Part shown: in pieces, positions 43,799 through 55,021 of the stretch | Position numbering within the stretch: the stretch's first letter is position 1 | How the letters are laid out: every line of letters starts with the position of its first letter | DNA from: Halanaeroarchaeum sulfurireducens | GTDB taxonomy: Archaea > Halobacteriota > Halobacteria > Halobacteriales > Halobacteriaceae | Assembly (NCBI RefSeq): GCF_001011115.1 | Contig: NZ_CP008874.1 | Span: 434,001-498,000, forward strand | Direction: 5' to 3' | DNA: 64,000 nucleotides | Position numbers and translations under genes: made by a program | Notes under the pieces: model-generated | Databases searched by the model: none | What the model saw: the letters and a program-made list of their open reading frames with translations, nothing else | What the model was told of the DNA's origin: nothing

Positions 43799-45625
43799 AT
43801 GAGTACAGGACGAGACGCAAAAGTATACGTCAACGGAAGCCTCGTGGGCACCCATCAGGACCCCGAGGCGCTCGCAGAACAGATTCGAGAGGCACGCCAA
43901 CGTGGCGACGTCTCCGAGATGGTTAACGTGTCGGTCAACGACCGCACCGACGAAGTCATCGTCAACGCCGACGCGGGACGGGCGCGTCGCCCCCTGCTCG
44001 TCGTCTCGGACGGAGACCTCCTCATCACCGACGAGGAGATCGACGCGCTGAACGAAGGGGCCATCGAGTTCGAGGACCTCGTCGAGGCGGGAAAGATCGA
44101 GTTCATCGACGCCGAGGAAGAAGAGGACATCCTCGTCGCCGTCGACCCCGACGAGATCACCGAGGACCACACGCACATGGAGATCGATCCCTCGCTCATC
44201 TTCGGGATCGGAGCGGGGATGATTCCATATCCCGAACACAACGCATCGCCGCGCATTACGATGGGTGCGGGCATGATGAAGCAGTCGCTGGGCCTGCCGG
44301 CCGCGAACTATCGCATCCGGCCGGACACGCGACAGCACCTCATGCACTACCCGCAGAAGGCGATGGTCAACACACAGACGACTGAGCAGATCGGCTACGA
44401 CGAACGGCCGGCAGGCCAGAACTTCGTCGTTGCCGTCATGTCCTACGAGGGGTTCAACATCGAGGACGCGCTGGTCATGAACAAGGGGTCGGTCGAGCGC
44501 GCACTCGCCCGCTCGCACTTCTTCCGAACCTACGAGGGAGAGGAGCGACGCTACCCCGGCGGTCAGGAGGACCACTTCGAGATCCCGGACAACGACGTCC
44601 GCGGATCGCGAGGCGAAGAGGCGTACACTCACCTCGACGAGGACGGCCTCGTGAACCCCGAGACGCCCGTCGACGAGAGCTCCGTGTTGCTGGGCAAGAC
44701 CTCGCCCCCGCGATTCCTCGAGGAGCCCGACGACATGGGCGGACTCTCCCCGCAGAAACGCCGCGAAACCTCGGTCACGATGCGATCCGGCGAGGACGGC
44801 GTCGTCGACACGGTCACGCTCATGGAGGGCGAAGACGGGTCGAAACTGGCGAAGGTGTCAGTCCGCGACGAACGCATCCCCGAACTGGGCGACAAGTTCG
44901 CCTCGCGCCACGGGCAGAAAGGGGTCGTGGGCCACCTCGCTCCCCACGAGGACATGCCGTTCACACAGGACGGCGTCGTTCCCGACCTCGTCTTGAACCC
45001 GCACGCGCTCCCCTCGCGCATGACCGTCGGCCACGTTCTGGAAATGCTCGGCGGTAAGGCAGGCTCACTGGAGGGCCGACGCGTCGATGGAACTGCGTTC
45101 ACGGGCGAGGACGAGGAGGAACTCCGGGCGTCCCTGGAAGAACATGGCTTCGACTCCAGCGGCAAGGAAGTCCTGTACTCCGGCGTTTCCGGTGAGAAGA
45201 TCGAGGCCGAGATCTTCGTGGGCACCATCTTCTATCACAAGCTCTACCACATGGTGTCGAACAAGATCCACGCCCGGTCGAAGGGACCAGTGCAGGTTCT
45301 GACCCGACAGCCGACCGAGGGTCGCGCACGCGAGGGTGGTCTTCGTCTCGGCGAGATGGAACGCGACACCGTCATCGGCCACGGGGCGTCGATGGTCCTG
45401 AAGGAGCGACTGGTCGAATCCTCCGACAAGGAGTACGTCTACGTCTGTGGCAACTGTGGGATGACCGCCGTCGAGAACGTCGACCAACACCGCGTCTACT
45501 GTCCGAACTGCGGCGAGGAAACGGACGTCCACCGCCTGGAGATGAGTTACGCCTTCAAGCTCCTCCTCGACGAGATGAAGGCGCTGGGAATCGCCCCGCG
45601 GCTCAAACTGGAGGAAGCAGTCTAA
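43799..45625 (+). CDS. rpoB1: RNA polymerase subunit B' (C-terminal half of beta)
   Basis: 608 residues. Hybrid-binding and clamp-anchor motifs are present: [59 protein letters not shown], and [22 protein letters not shown]-terminal zinc site CGNCG ... CPNCG is intact. No intein. Confidence 0.97.
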   Translation: MSTGRDAKVYVNGSLVGTHQDPEALAEQIREARQRGDVSEMVNVSVNDRTDEVIVNADAGRARRPLLVVSDGDLLITDEEIDALNEGAIEFEDLVEAGKIEFIDAEEEEDILVAVDPDEITEDHTHMEIDPSLIFGIGAGMIPYPEHNASPRITMGAGMMKQSLGLPAANYRIRPDTRQHLMHYPQKAMVNTQTTEQIGYDERPAGQNFVVAVMSYEGFNIEDALVMNKGSVERALARSHFFRTYEGEERRYPGGQEDHFEIPDNDVRGSRGEEAYTHLDEDGLVNPETPVDESSVLLGKTSPPRFLEEPDDMGGLSPQKRRETSVTMRSGEDGVVDTVTLMEGEDGSKLAKVSVRDERIPELGDKFASRHGQKGVVGHLAPHEDMPFTQDGVVPDLVLNPHALPSRMTVGHVLEMLGGKAGSLEGRRVDGTAFTGEDEEELRASLEEHGFDSSGKEVLYSGVSGEKIEAEIFVGTIFYHKLYHMVSNKIHARSKGPVQVLTRQPTEGRAREGGLRLGEMERDTVIGHGASMVLKERLVESSDKEYVYVCGNCGMTAVENVDQHRVYCPNCGEETDVHRLEMSYAFKLLLDEMKALGIAPRLKLEEAV

Positions 45626-45626
45626 T

Positions 45627-48545
45627 ATGTCAACAGGACACAGCCCCAAGGAGATCGGCGAAATCAGCTTCGGGTTGATGGACCCGGAGGAGTACCGCGA
45701 GATGTCCGCCACCAAAGTGATCACGGCGGACACCTACGACGACGACGGCTTCCCAATCGACATGGGGCTGATGGATCCCCGGCTGGGGGTCATCGACCCT
45801 GGACTCGAGTGCAAGACCTGTGGCAAACGCTCCGGGTCCTGCAACGGTCACTTCGGGCACATCGAACTCGCCGCCCCGGTCATCCACGTCGGGTTCTCGA
45901 AGCTCATGCGACGGCTTCTTCGCGGGACGTGTCGGGAGTGCTCGCGACTCCTGCTCACCGAGGACGAACAGGAGAAGTATTTAGAACAGATCGATCGGAC
46001 CCAGAGTCTTCGCCAGGACATCACCGACGTCACGAAATCCGCGATTCGGGAAGCCCGCAAGAAGGACACGTGTCCGCACTGTGGCGAACCGCAGTACGAC
46101 GTCAAACACGAGAAGCCCACGACCTACTACGAAGTCCAGGAGGTGCTCGCGAGCGATTACTCCGAGCGCATCGCCCAGACGATGCAACCCGACCCCGAGG
46201 ACCCCGACGACGAGGGCATCTCGCCGAAGGAACTGGCCGAGCAGACCGATATCTCTCTGGAGCGGATAAACGAGATTCTCTCCGGGGATTTCCGCCCCCG
46301 CCGCGAGGACAGGCTGGCTCTGGAGTCGGCCCTCGATACGGACCTCTCGACCGAGGACATGAACAAGCTGATGCCCTCGGACATCCGCGACTGGTTCGAG
46401 AACATTCCCGACGAGGATATCGAGGCGCTCGGCATCGACGCCGAGAACTCCCGCCCCGAGTGGATCATTCTCACAGTATTGCCGGTCCCACCGGTGACGA
46501 CCCGTCCCTCGATCACCCTCGACAACGGGCAGCGCTCGGAGGACGACCTCACCCACAAGCTCGTGGACATCATCCGGATCAACCAGCGGTTCATGGAGAA
46601 CCGTGAAGCCGGTGCCCCACAGCTCATCATCGAGGACCTCTGGGAACTCCTCCAGTACCACGTCACCACGTTCATGGACAACGAGATCAGCGGGACGCCG
46701 CCGGCGCGTCACCGCTCCGGCCGCCCGCTGAAGACGCTGTCCCAGCGACTCAAGGGCAAGGAAGGGCGATTCCGCGGATCCCTCTCGGGCAAGCGCGTGA
46801 ACTTCTCTTCACGGACGGTCATCAGTCCGGACCCCACGCTGTCGCTGAACGAGGTCGGGGTGCCCGATCGGGTCGCCACCGAGATGACTCAGACGATGGT
46901 CGTCAACGACCAGAACGTCGAACGCGCCCGCCGCTACGTGCGTAATGGGCCGGAGTCCCATCCGGGTGCGAACTACGTCAAGCGCCCCGACGGTCGACGC
47001 GTTCGGGTGACCGAGAAGGTCTCCGAGGAACTGGCAGAGCGCGTCGAACCGGGCTGGGAGGTCCAGCGCCACCTCATCGACGGTGACATCATCATCTTCA
47101 ACCGGCAGCCATCGCTGCACCGGATGTCCATCATGGCCCACGAGGTGGTCGTGATGCCGTACAAGACGTTCCGGCTCAACACGACGGTCTGCCCGCCGTA
47201 CAACGCCGACTTCGACGGCGACGAGATGAACATGCACGCCCTCCAGAACGAGGAGGCCCGTGCCGAGGCGCGCGTGCTCATGCGCGTCCAGGAACAGATG
47301 CTGAGTCCGCGGTTCGGTGAAAACATCGTCGGCTCCATTCAGGACCACATCACGGGGACCTACCTGCTCACTCACGACAACCCGACGTTCAACGAGACTC
47401 AGGCGTCGGACCTGTTGCGACAGACGAGTATCGACGAACTGCCCGAGGCAGCCGGTGAAGACGAAAACGGTCGCCCGTACTGGACCGGCCGCCAGCTCTT
47501 CAGCGAATTGCTGCCGGACGGTCTCGATCTGGAGTTCACGAGTTCAACGGGCGACACCGTCAAAGTCGAGGACGGTCAGCTCCTGAAAGGGACCATCGAC
47601 GAGGACGCCATCGGTGCCTTCGGCGGGGAGATCGTCGACAGCGTCACGAAGCAGTACGGTCGCACCCGTGCCCGCGTACTCATCAACGAAATTTCGGGCA
47701 TCGCCGTCCGCTCGATAATGCACTTCGGCTTTTCCATCGCCATCGACGACGAGACGATCCCCGGGGAAGCCCAGGCGCAGATCGACGAGGCGATCGAAAA
47801 CGCCTACGACCGCGTCCAGCAGCTCATCGACACCTACGAACGCGGCGAACTGGAGAGCCTCCCGGGTCGCACCATCGACGAGACTCTGGAGATGAAGATC
47901 ATGCAGACCCTCGGAAAGGCCCGTGACTCCGCCGGCGACATCGCCGAAGAACACTTCCAGGACGACAATCCGGCGGTCATCATGGCACGGTCCGGGGCAC
48001 GTGGATCGATGCTAAACCTCACGCAGATGGCAGGCGCGGTCGGCCAGCAGGCGGTCCGCGGCGAGCGCATCAACCGCGGCTACGAGGACCGGACGCTCAG
48101 CCACTTCAAGCCCAACGACCTCTCCTCGGAGGCCCACGGGTTCGTGGAGAACTCCTACGCCGGCGGGCTGACGCCCAAGGAGTTCTTCTTCCACGCCATG
48201 GGTGGCCGTGAGGGTCTGGTCGACACGGCGGTCCGGACCTCCAAGTCCGGGTACCTCCAGCGCCGGCTCATCAACGCCCTCTCCGAACTCGAGACGCAGT
48301 ACGACGGGACGGTCAGGGACACGAGCGACACCGTCGTCCAGTTCGAATTCGGTGAGGACGGCACGAGCCCGGTCGAAGTGTCCTCCTCGGAGGACTACGA
48401 GGTCGACGTCGACGACATCGCCGATCGCGTCATCGACGCGGAGTTCGAATCGGAGGCCGAAAAAGAGGAGTTCCTCAGCGGCCCCACGCTGCCGACGAAC
48501 CTCTCCGAACACGGGGAGAGCTGGGAGGTGGAATCCGATGACTGA
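45627..48545 (+). CDS. rpoA1: RNA polymerase subunit A' (N-terminal half of beta')
   Basis: 972 residues, normal length for haloarchaea. Zinc sites [17 protein letters not shown] and CREC ... CPHCG; catalytic [12 protein letters not shown]; bridge-helix region near residues 810-850 ([21 protein letters not shown]). The catalytic loop, a common intein site in other species, is uninterrupted. Stop overlaps the rpoA2 start by 8 bases. Confidence 0.97.
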   Translation: MSTGHSPKEIGEISFGLMDPEEYREMSATKVITADTYDDDGFPIDMGLMDPRLGVIDPGLECKTCGKRSGSCNGHFGHIELAAPVIHVGFSKLMRRLLRGTCRECSRLLLTEDEQEKYLEQIDRTQSLRQDITDVTKSAIREARKKDTCPHCGEPQYDVKHEKPTTYYEVQEVLASDYSERIAQTMQPDPEDPDDEGISPKELAEQTDISLERINEILSGDFRPRREDRLALESALDTDLSTEDMNKLMPSDIRDWFENIPDEDIEALGIDAENSRPEWIILTVLPVPPVTTRPSITLDNGQRSEDDLTHKLVDIIRINQRFMENREAGAPQLIIEDLWELLQYHVTTFMDNEISGTPPARHRSGRPLKTLSQRLKGKEGRFRGSLSGKRVNFSSRTVISPDPTLSLNEVGVPDRVATEMTQTMVVNDQNVERARRYVRNGPESHPGANYVKRPDGRRVRVTEKVSEELAERVEPGWEVQRHLIDGDIIIFNRQPSLHRMSIMAHEVVVMPYKTFRLNTTVCPPYNADFDGDEMNMHALQNEEARAEARVLMRVQEQMLSPRFGENIVGSIQDHITGTYLLTHDNPTFNETQASDLLRQTSIDELPEAAGEDENGRPYWTGRQLFSELLPDGLDLEFTSSTGDTVKVEDGQLLKGTIDEDAIGAFGGEIVDSVTKQYGRTRARVLINEISGIAVRSIMHFGFSIAIDDETIPGEAQAQIDEAIENAYDRVQQLIDTYERGELESLPGRTIDETLEMKIMQTLGKARDSAGDIAEEHFQDDNPAVIMARSGARGSMLNLTQMAGAVGQQAVRGERINRGYEDRTLSHFKPNDLSSEAHGFVENSYAGGLTPKEFFFHAMGGREGLVDTAVRTSKSGYLQRRLINALSELETQYDGTVRDTSDTVVQFEFGEDGTSPVEVSSSEDYEVDVDDIADRVIDAEFESEAEKEEFLSGPTLPTNLSEHGESWEVESDD

Positions 48546-51201
48546 AATCACCGAGGCCGTGGAGGCCATCGTCGAGGACACGGAGCTGCCACTACGACTC
48601 AGAGAGGACGTCTACGAGACCCTCGAAGATCGCGAGGACCTCACGCTCGAACAGGTCGAGGAGATAGCCAGAGCGGTCGAGAGCAAGTACCTCGACAACC
48701 GGGTGCCACCTCTCGATCCGGTCGGGACTGTCTCCGCCCAGTCCATCGGTGAACCGGGAACGCAGATGAGCGTTCCCTACGATGAGCGTGTGCTCGTCCG
48801 GCGAGGGGGTGAGACCGAGATGCGCGAGATCGGTCGACTCGTCGACGAGACACTCGACGTCAGGGAGACGCGTACTCTCGACGACCACGAGGTAGCTCGC
48901 GCCCCGAACGACCTGGAGGTCCCGAGCCTCCGCGAGGATGAGGGCGTGGAGTGGATGCAGGTCGAGGAAGTCAGCAGACACGATGCACCGGATGAACTCC
49001 TCTCGTTCACGCTGAAGTCGGGCCGGGAGATCACCGCGACACGTGCACACTCGTTCGTGACGCGACGCAACAACGAGGTCGTTCCTGTCGCGGGCGAAGA
49101 ACTTGACGTCGGGGACTGGCTTCCGATCGTTTCCGATCTTACTGTGGATGACGCTCCCGACCACGTCGATCTTCGCGATCACCTCCCGACCGGAGACTAC
49201 TGGTTCACCTCCACGCTCACCGACGGCGGCACGGCGTCGTTCCCAGCGAGCGACGCACAGGTGGCGAACAAACGTGTAGCTCTCGATCGTGGCGAGATCG
49301 ACGGGGACACGGCCTATCCCGTTGGTGGAACCGTTGGTCTCCCCGAACAATTCCCGCTCGACGAGGGGACGGGCTTTTTCATCGGTGCGTGGCTGGCGGA
49401 AGGATCTCTGGCTGACGGCTACGTCTCGATATCGAACGTCGACCCGGTGTTCCAGGAGAGGGTCCGTGCGTTCGCAGACCGGTTCGACCTCTCGGTGAAC
49501 GAGTACGAGAACGAAAGCGGATTCGCAATGGGCTACGACATTCGTATCAACGGGACCGTCCTCGCGGACTTCCTGAGTGAGACCTGTCTCGTCGGGGACG
49601 ACAAAGTGGTCCCCGGATTCGCGTTCGGTGCGCCTGAGGGGTTCGTTCGGGGCCTCCTTGCGGGATACGTGGGCGGTGACGGGAACGCTGGTCGGAACGC
49701 GATTCGGACGAGTTCGACGAGCGAACGACTCACGGAGGGGATCGCACTCCTGTTCGCCAGGATTGGCGTTTACGGAACGATCGGCGATCAAAAGGGCTCA
49801 CGGACGCTCCGTATCCCGCGAAAATTCGTTCCCCGCGTCGATAACCGTCTCGATATTCCCGGCGAGCGTGGTGTGGCCATCGCGGATCTCGCGTCGTCAA
49901 TCGACGGGGGCGGACCGGACACGACCGATCAGGTCCCCAACTTCGGCGATGCATTGAGCGAGGCGGCGTCCCGGGCGGGGATTCCCGCTCGGCAGGTCAA
50001 CAGCGCGACGAACCGGCAGCGAATCGGTCGGAGCCGCCTGTCTCGGCTCGTCGAGGAGATCGATTCGGTTACCGACGAACGCTCGCCCGAAATCGATGCA
50101 CTCGAACGCGCCGTCGACAGCGATGTCGTCTGGGATCGCATCGAGTCTATCGAGGTCGTCGAACCCGACCACGAGTTCGTCTATGACCTCTCCGTCGCTG
50201 GGTTGGAGACGTTCACGACGGGCCGGGGAATCGTCACCCACAACACGATGAACACCTTCCACTACGCTGGCGTCGCGGAAATCGACGTGACGCAGGGGCT
50301 CCCGCGACTCATCGAGCTGGTGGACGCCCGGAAGACGCCCGACACCCCGATGATGACGGTTCATCTGGAGGAGGAGTACGCCAACGACCGCGAGAAGGCC
50401 CACGAAGTGGTCTGGCAGATCGAGGCCACGAAGATCCTCGCACTCGGGGACATCTCGACGAACGTCGCTGACATGATCGTCACCGTCGACCTGAACGAGG
50501 ACACCCTCCAGGAGCGATGGCCCACGCTTCACGACACGAACCAGATCGCCGAGGAGATCGCGACGGCCATGGAGGACGCCCTCGGCGTGTCGGTCACCCA
50601 GCAGGGTACCGTCCTCGAGTTCGGGCCCGAACAGCCCAGTTATCGCGAACTCCTCCAGCTCGTCGAGGAGTTGCGCGACGTCGTGTTCAAGGGCATCGAG
50701 GACATTTCGCGGGTCGTCATTCGGAAGGAGCAAACCGATGACGGCGAGGAGTTCGTCCTCTACACCGAGGGGTCTGCGTTCAAGAAGACGCTCCAAATCG
50801 AGGGCGTCGACGCCTCCCGCTCGACCTGTAACAACATCCACGAGATCCACGAAACCCTCGGAATCGAGGCGGCCCGCGAGACGATAATCGAGGAGACGAA
50901 AGACACCCTCGAAGAGCAGGGCCTCGGCGACGTGAACGTCCGCCATCTGATGCTGGTCGCCGACATCATGAGCAACGACGGGACGATCCAGTCCATCGGC
51001 CGCCACGGCATCTCCGGGAACAAGGAGAGCGTCCTGGCGCGGGCGGCCTTCGAGGTGACGGTGAATCACCTCTTAGACGCCGCCATCTACGGCGAGGCCG
51101 ACGACCTCGATGGGGTCATCGAGAACGTCATCGTCGGCAAAGCGGTGAAGCTTGGAACCGGTGACGTCGACCTTCGCATGTCCGCGAGCAAGTCGGACTA
51201 G
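48538..51201 (+). CDS. rpoA2: RNA polymerase subunit A'' (C-terminal half of beta') with an intein
   Basis: 887 codons, more than double the normal length because residues 78-569 are an intein. The N-extein ends ...[12 protein letters not shown] and the C-extein resumes [10 protein letters not shown], which together recreate the universally conserved trigger-loop region. The mature protein would be about 395 residues. The C-extein is complete to [20 protein letters not shown]. Splicing is therefore essential for RNA polymerase function. Followed by nusA after 2 bases. Confidence 0.97.
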   Translation: MTEITEAVEAIVEDTELPLRLREDVYETLEDREDLTLEQVEEIARAVESKYLDNRVPPLDPVGTVSAQSIGEPGTQMSVPYDERVLVRRGGETEMREIGRLVDETLDVRETRTLDDHEVARAPNDLEVPSLREDEGVEWMQVEEVSRHDAPDELLSFTLKSGREITATRAHSFVTRRNNEVVPVAGEELDVGDWLPIVSDLTVDDAPDHVDLRDHLPTGDYWFTSTLTDGGTASFPASDAQVANKRVALDRGEIDGDTAYPVGGTVGLPEQFPLDEGTGFFIGAWLAEGSLADGYVSISNVDPVFQERVRAFADRFDLSVNEYENESGFAMGYDIRINGTVLADFLSETCLVGDDKVVPGFAFGAPEGFVRGLLAGYVGGDGNAGRNAIRTSSTSERLTEGIALLFARIGVYGTIGDQKGSRTLRIPRKFVPRVDNRLDIPGERGVAIADLASSIDGGGPDTTDQVPNFGDALSEAASRAGIPARQVNSATNRQRIGRSRLSRLVEEIDSVTDERSPEIDALERAVDSDVVWDRIESIEVVEPDHEFVYDLSVAGLETFTTGRGIVTHNTMNTFHYAGVAEIDVTQGLPRLIELVDARKTPDTPMMTVHLEEEYANDREKAHEVVWQIEATKILALGDISTNVADMIVTVDLNEDTLQERWPTLHDTNQIAEEIATAMEDALGVSVTQQGTVLEFGPEQPSYRELLQLVEELRDVVFKGIEDISRVVIRKEQTDDGEEFVLYTEGSAFKKTLQIEGVDASRSTCNNIHEIHETLGIEAARETIIEETKDTLEEQGLGDVNVRHLMLVADIMSNDGTIQSIGRHGISGNKESVLARAAFEVTVNHLLDAAIYGEADDLDGVIENVIVGKAVKLGTGDVDLRMSASKSD
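48769..50244 (+). mobile_element. Intein with LAGLIDADG homing endonuclease in rpoA2
   Basis: 492 residues. Block A begins with Ser1 ([12 protein letters not shown]). Block B has TATRAHSF with its conserved Thr-x-x-His. The DOD endonuclease blocks are FIGAWLAEG and [11 protein letters not shown], with a conserved Asp in the second and a plausible acidic residue (Glu) in the first. Block F is [12 protein letters not shown], block G VTHN, and the +1 residue is Thr. All splicing residues are present, with Ser rather than Cys as the first nucleophile. Presumed to home into intein-less rpoA2 alleles. Confidence 0.95.
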
Positions 51202-51203
51202 GG

Positions 51204-51629
51204 ATGACGGTTACCCTCTCCGAGGAGGCACGCCAGTATCTCGCGACGTTCTCGGACGTCACCGATGTCGACGCCGTCGACTGCGTGGTCGACGAGGAGT
51301 TCGATCGTCTCATATTCGTCGTCCCAAGGGGCGAGATGGGGCAGGCGATCGGCTCTGGCGGGGACTGCGTCGAACGACTGGAAACGACGGTCGGGCGGAC
51401 GGTCGACCTCGTCGAGAACGCCGCCACGCCCGAAGCGTTCGTGGCCAACGCCCTCGCTCCGGCGTCGGTCTATAACGTGACAATTAGCGAGAACGGGGAC
51501 GTCGTTGCGTACGTCGAGGTCGACCACGACGACCGTGGCGTCGCCATCGGGACCGACGGTCGGAACATCCGGGTCGCCAAGACCCTGGCGGCCCGCCACT
51601 ACGGCGTGGACGACATACAGCTCGCGTAA
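51204..51629 (+). CDS. nusA: NusA-like transcription factor
   Basis: 141 residues consisting of two KH domains only, the archaeal form. KH signatures: RGEMGQAIGSGGDCVERLE and RGVAIGTDGRNIRVAKTLA. It binds RNA near the polymerase exit channel. Last gene of the rpo operon; a T-run (51636-51641) follows the stop as a likely terminator. Confidence 0.95.
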   Translation: MTVTLSEEARQYLATFSDVTDVDAVDCVVDEEFDRLIFVVPRGEMGQAIGSGGDCVERLETTVGRTVDLVENAATPEAFVANALAPASVYNVTISENGDVVAYVEVDHDDRGVAIGTDGRNIRVAKTLAARHYGVDDIQLA

Positions 51630-51979
51630 CACCCATTTTTTGCTGTGGGCCGCGCTCCGCGCGGGCTTGCCCGCGGTTCCGTTCCGTCACCGCTCGCGTT
51701 TTCGAGGCGCTCACTGTGTTCGCGCCTCGCAGGCAAAAACGTGGGGAAAAAGCCGGCGTCGCTCCCGTCGCGGTAGTCACTCCTTGGCCCGAGCGCTTCG
51801 CTCGGTGAATCGCTCCGCTCGGGTTCTTCGAACCACTCGCTCGCGAATGCTCGACCACGTTTTTGCTAATATAGCGAAGGACATTATTTTCGACGTAAAA
51901 CCCCTCGGGGCAAGATATAGAGGATGCGTTCAGCAGCTTGTGGTAATACATCGTATGTCCAGAGACAAGCGGACCACCA
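51630..51979. other. Junction between the rpo operon and the accessory island
   Basis: After TTTTTT at 51636-51641 the spacer holds several imperfect palindromic words (GAGCGCTTCGCTC; GAATCGCTCCGCTC; GCGGGCTTGCCCGC) and then shifts to AT-rich DNA from about 51860. No rps12 or rps7 reading frame is found, although these usually follow nusA in haloarchaea. Confidence 0.6.
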
Positions 51980-51986
51980 TTTTATG
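51980..51986 (+). promoter_or_regulatory. TATA box for uspA
   Basis: TTTTATG 25-31 bases before the ATG at 52011; a leaderless promoter. Confidence 0.6.
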
Positions 51987-52010
51987 CACATCCTGACCGT
52001 AGCCAGTACC

Positions 52011-52430
52011 ATGATCTCACGCATTCTCGTTCCGATGGACGACTCGGAGATGGCCCAGCAAGCGCTTGAGTACGCCCTTGAGAACCATCCCGACGCGGAG
52101 ATTACCGTCTTGCATGTCGTGGGCGAACCGTCACCTTGGGGAGGAGCAGCCACGTCACTTGCTCTTGAAGAGGATCTTGAAGAGGTCGCAGAGGAGCGCG
52201 CAGAGGACGTATTCGATGACGCCAAGGAACTTGCCGCCGAGTACGATATCGAGATAACCACCGAAGTTCAACTAGGGAATCCAGCGCGGGCCATTTTGAA
52301 CAGAGCCGACGATTTCGATGCGGTCGTAATCGGGAGCCACGGCGGATCGCTGATCGATCGACTGGTCGTCGGGAACGTCGCCCAGAAAGTGTTCCGCAAC
52401 TCGCCCGTCCCCGTGATCGTCGCTCGGTGA
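52011..52430 (+). CDS. Universal stress protein, UspA family
   Basis: 139 residues, single domain. ILVPMDDSEMAQQALEYAL at the start and the ATP-binding signature GSHGGSLIDRLVVGNVAQKVFRNSPVPVIV (G-2x-G-9x-G-S/N type) at the end. Convergent with a PiT-type carrier, a pairing in which a Usp domain protein may sense nucleotide state for the transporter; the link is inferred. Confidence 0.93.
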   Translation: MISRILVPMDDSEMAQQALEYALENHPDAEITVLHVVGEPSPWGGAATSLALEEDLEEVAEERAEDVFDDAKELAAEYDIEITTEVQLGNPARAILNRADDFDAVVIGSHGGSLIDRLVVGNVAQKVFRNSPVPVIVAR

Positions 52431-52470
52431 GTGGCTGCGACTGAGACCAATGGACGGGCGGGGTGTTCTC

Positions 52471-53751
52471 TTAGGCGAGGAGTGAAAACAAGCCATAGGA
52501 TCCCACGACCGCCATCGTCGGCGTGATGGCCCAGAGCGTCACGATGCGAGCTGCCGCTGCGGGGTCGAACAGACTTTCGGCGGACAATTCTTCCGGGTCT
52601 TTCTCGCCAATACTAGACACATGATCCCCGGATGCGTGCTGCCTGTCCGGGCCAGGAATCTCGCCTTCAGCGAGTTCGCCCACAGTCGGGCTCGCAGCGA
52701 CCCCCTCGTCGCCCTCAACTGGCGGGAGTTTGAGTGCACCAGTTGTAAACTGTGGAGCGGGTTCATCAGCAGGAGACTGTTTGGCTATTTCCGCGAGCGT
52801 CCGGGCTCGGCTTGCACGGCCCCACCCGAGCCCAATGATGCAACTGGTCGTACTCACGGCGAGACTGGCTGGAATTCCGAGCCACGAGAGGACGGTGATG
52901 ATCGTCGCACCCACGGTCGAAACGATAAGCGCTGCTAGAATCGGCATATTTGTAACATCGTTGCCAACGGTCGCCAGCGTCCGCCGGGCAATCGTGAAGC
53001 CACCCACGCTGATGGCCCCGACCGCGAGGAGAATCGCCGGGCTGGGGTCGAGGGAACCGTTGCCGACGAGCGGGGCGACTGCGTTCGCCGCGTTCGAGGC
53101 CCCAGCGCTGAATCCCATGTAGCAGGCAATTGCCACCACAAGCGCCGACCCGATCAAATCTCGAGGTGCCACGTTATCGTTGACCGATAGCCGTGGGAGC
53201 CTCCCCTGGGTATCGATTGCGATCAACGGGTTCGTGAGGCGACCAAATGCGAATTTGGCGTCGAGATGCGGGTACAGATATCTGCCGATAAACACACCTG
53301 TGAAGACAGCGATCAGTGGAGCGACGATCCATGCCGACAGGATGGTAAACATCAGGGCAGTGTTGAGCGTCCCCGTTGCTAATCCGAGTCCGACGATTGC
53401 CCCGACGGCTGTCATCGAGGTTGACGCCGGGACACCATAGAGGTTCGAGATCAGGAGTGCGAGCCCGGTGAAAAAGAGGACGCCAACGCTCGCTGCGGGT
53501 GTAAAGGCTGCTGCATTGATGATTTCGGTACTCATCGTCGTGATGACCTTCCGCCCAATCGTCCACGCTCCGAGGAACGCGAACACGGTAAACAGTGCTC
53601 CGGCGGTGACTTTTCTGACGGCCCGGCTGCCGACCGCCGGACCGAAGGCAACACCGGTTGATGACCCGCCGATATTGTACCCGACGAACACCGCCACCAG
53701 CAATCCCACGAGAATTAGTAATTCTGCCACGTGCTTGCGTTCGGTTCGCAC
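52471..53751 (-). CDS. PiT-family inorganic phosphate (or sulfate) permease
   Basis: 426 residues, about ten membrane segments and a long acidic cytosolic loop (about residues 325-395). The second PiT signature is recognisable (FSAGASNAANAVAPLVG). The first is altered (YNIGGSSTGVAFGPAVGSRA), lacking the usual GxNDxxN asparagine-aspartate pair, a variation I associate with an archaeal subgroup. Na+- or H+-coupled phosphate uptake is the usual role. Start GTG or ATG at 53751 (MRTERKHVAE). Confidence 0.85.
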   Translation of the reverse strand: MRTERKHVAELLILVGLLVAVFVGYNIGGSSTGVAFGPAVGSRAVRKVTAGALFTVFAFLGAWTIGRKVITTMSTEIINAAAFTPAASVGVLFFTGLALLISNLYGVPASTSMTAVGAIVGLGLATGTLNTALMFTILSAWIVAPLIAVFTGVFIGRYLYPHLDAKFAFGRLTNPLIAIDTQGRLPRLSVNDNVAPRDLIGSALVVAIACYMGFSAGASNAANAVAPLVGNGSLDPSPAILLAVGAISVGGFTIARRTLATVGNDVTNMPILAALIVSTVGATIITVLSWLGIPASLAVSTTSCIIGLGWGRASRARTLAEIAKQSPADEPAPQFTTGALKLPPVEGDEGVAASPTVGELAEGEIPGPDRQHASGDHVSSIGEKDPEELSAESLFDPAAAARIVTLWAITPTMAVVGSYGLFSLLA

Positions 53752-53899
53752 GTGACAAAATAGTGCCGTTTCACTGCTGAACTGTTGGCTACGACCGATA
53801 GACGCAGTAACACGGGGATCTAGTAATTCACAACTGAAGTCCCACTAGTCTCTACCGATTCGTCTCCACACTGGTTGGCCAAAGATCAGTGACCGATAT

Positions 53900-53916
53900 G
53901 CGCGTTCAATTCAGCA
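53900..53916. repeat. Dispersed TTCAGCA repeat, variant copy
   Basis: GCGCGTTCAATTCAGCA, related to GCGCCTTCTATTCAGCA found elsewhere in the island. Facing it 35 bases away is GACTGCTGAATTTAGACC. Confidence 0.6.
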
Positions 53917-53979
53917 GTGGTCAAATGTACCTATTTAGATGATATTAAGAGCTGACTGCTGAATTTAGACCTTCGGCCG

Positions 53980-54209
53980 TGTTTAGACGCTAGCGAGAAC
54001 GGCTCTATGGCTTGATTTTTTGTTATAGATGAGTACTCGTCGGAAGTGTCATTCCCGGATCACGGGATGTAAAATCCGATATCATCATTAGAACGGTTAA
54101 AACAACGAAATCACCATGATTTTCCTTGCTCACCAGGTCTTTTCTCACTCCTTGGGGAGCTATTCCCGAAATAGAGGCGCTATACCATTTGAATATTGGC
54201 GTCTAAACA
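53980..54209. mobile_element. 230-base MITE-like element
   Basis: Bounded by perfect 11-base inverted ends, TGTTTAGACGC (53980-53990) and GCGTCTAAACA (54199-54209). The inside is AT-rich and non-coding. No clear target-site duplication is visible at the flanks. Size and ends fit a non-autonomous derivative of an insertion sequence. The rest of the 53752-54398 spacer holds no gene. Confidence 0.6.
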
Positions 54210-54398
54210 AGGCTCCAATATCCAAAACGGGGTAATGTACTGAGACCGATATTCCTCAACAGTTGGTTGTGACTATTTAGGTCGTTGCCAAAAACCGAGT
54301 GATAACCTTAGAGAGTGATTCCACAGAGAGGTGACTACAGACGAAGTTCATCTCGGCACAGGCGGCCCGATTTGCGAGATGGGTGTGTTGGACCGTTG

Positions 54399-54731
54399 CT
54401 ATTGGTCTATGAGTTCCAGTATCCGTCTGTGAACGTCCTCGCCTGAATCAAATATTTGGACATCAGTTGATGAGAGTACGTCCTCCAGGGATTTCTTGCC
54501 GTCCTGGGTTTCAAGTTCATAATCGCCATAGGCCTCAACCAACTCATTTGTCGTGGCTGGATAGTCGTGCGATTTGAGCGCTTCATCAAGATCGCCAAGC
54601 TGCTCATTAGGGTCGACGCGCATCGGCTGTTCTTCATCGGCTCGGGTACGTGCCTCCTCTTGCATCCGCTCTCGCTGGCGACGTTTTTCGTCATCCGCTT
54701 GTTCATCTCGGCCCTGTTTATCATCTGCCAT
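54399..54731 (-). CDS. DUF5789-like haloarchaeal protein
   Basis: 110 residues. An N-terminal highly charged helix (MADDKQGRDEQADDEKRRQR) leads to a small helical domain (LGDLDEALKSHDYPATTNEL) and a C-terminal segment (FDSGEDVHRRILELI). Resembles a widespread haloarchaeal family of unknown function. Start at 54731 is clear; the upstream frame is repeat DNA. Higher A/T at third positions than the chromosomal backbone genes. Confidence 0.75.
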   Translation of the reverse strand: MADDKQGRDEQADDEKRRQRERMQEEARTRADEEQPMRVDPNEQLGDLDEALKSHDYPATTNELVEAYGDYELETQDGKKSLEDVLSSTDVQIFDSGEDVHRRILELIDQ

Positions 54732-54886
54732 ATACCACGGTAGGGGATCCTGGCAGATAACAGTAGGGCTGCCTATCGGTAGGACTATCTTGAACACACT
54801 GCAGGATCACTCAACCCGGCCTGCTGTTGGTATATTCGTACGACTCCTAAAAGAGCAAATCCATCGAAAAGACATCTACAAGATAA

Positions 54887-54945
54887 GCGCCTTCTATTCA
54901 GCAGGTACAGATCCTATCCATCCGGATTATGTCAGTAACGTACTG
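54887..54945. repeat. 59-base dispersed repeat, copy A
   Basis: Begins GCGCCTTCTATTCAGCA and contains CATCCGGATTATGTCAGTAA. Copy B is at 55390-55448. The two copies flank the DUF4242 gene in the same orientation. Confidence 0.88.
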
Positions 54946-55021
54946 GAAGTTTTAGACCTTGAAGTCAGCGAAGGGGGCCCGACACTATCCACAGCGACCC
55001 GCCAATCGCATTTCAACGGTA

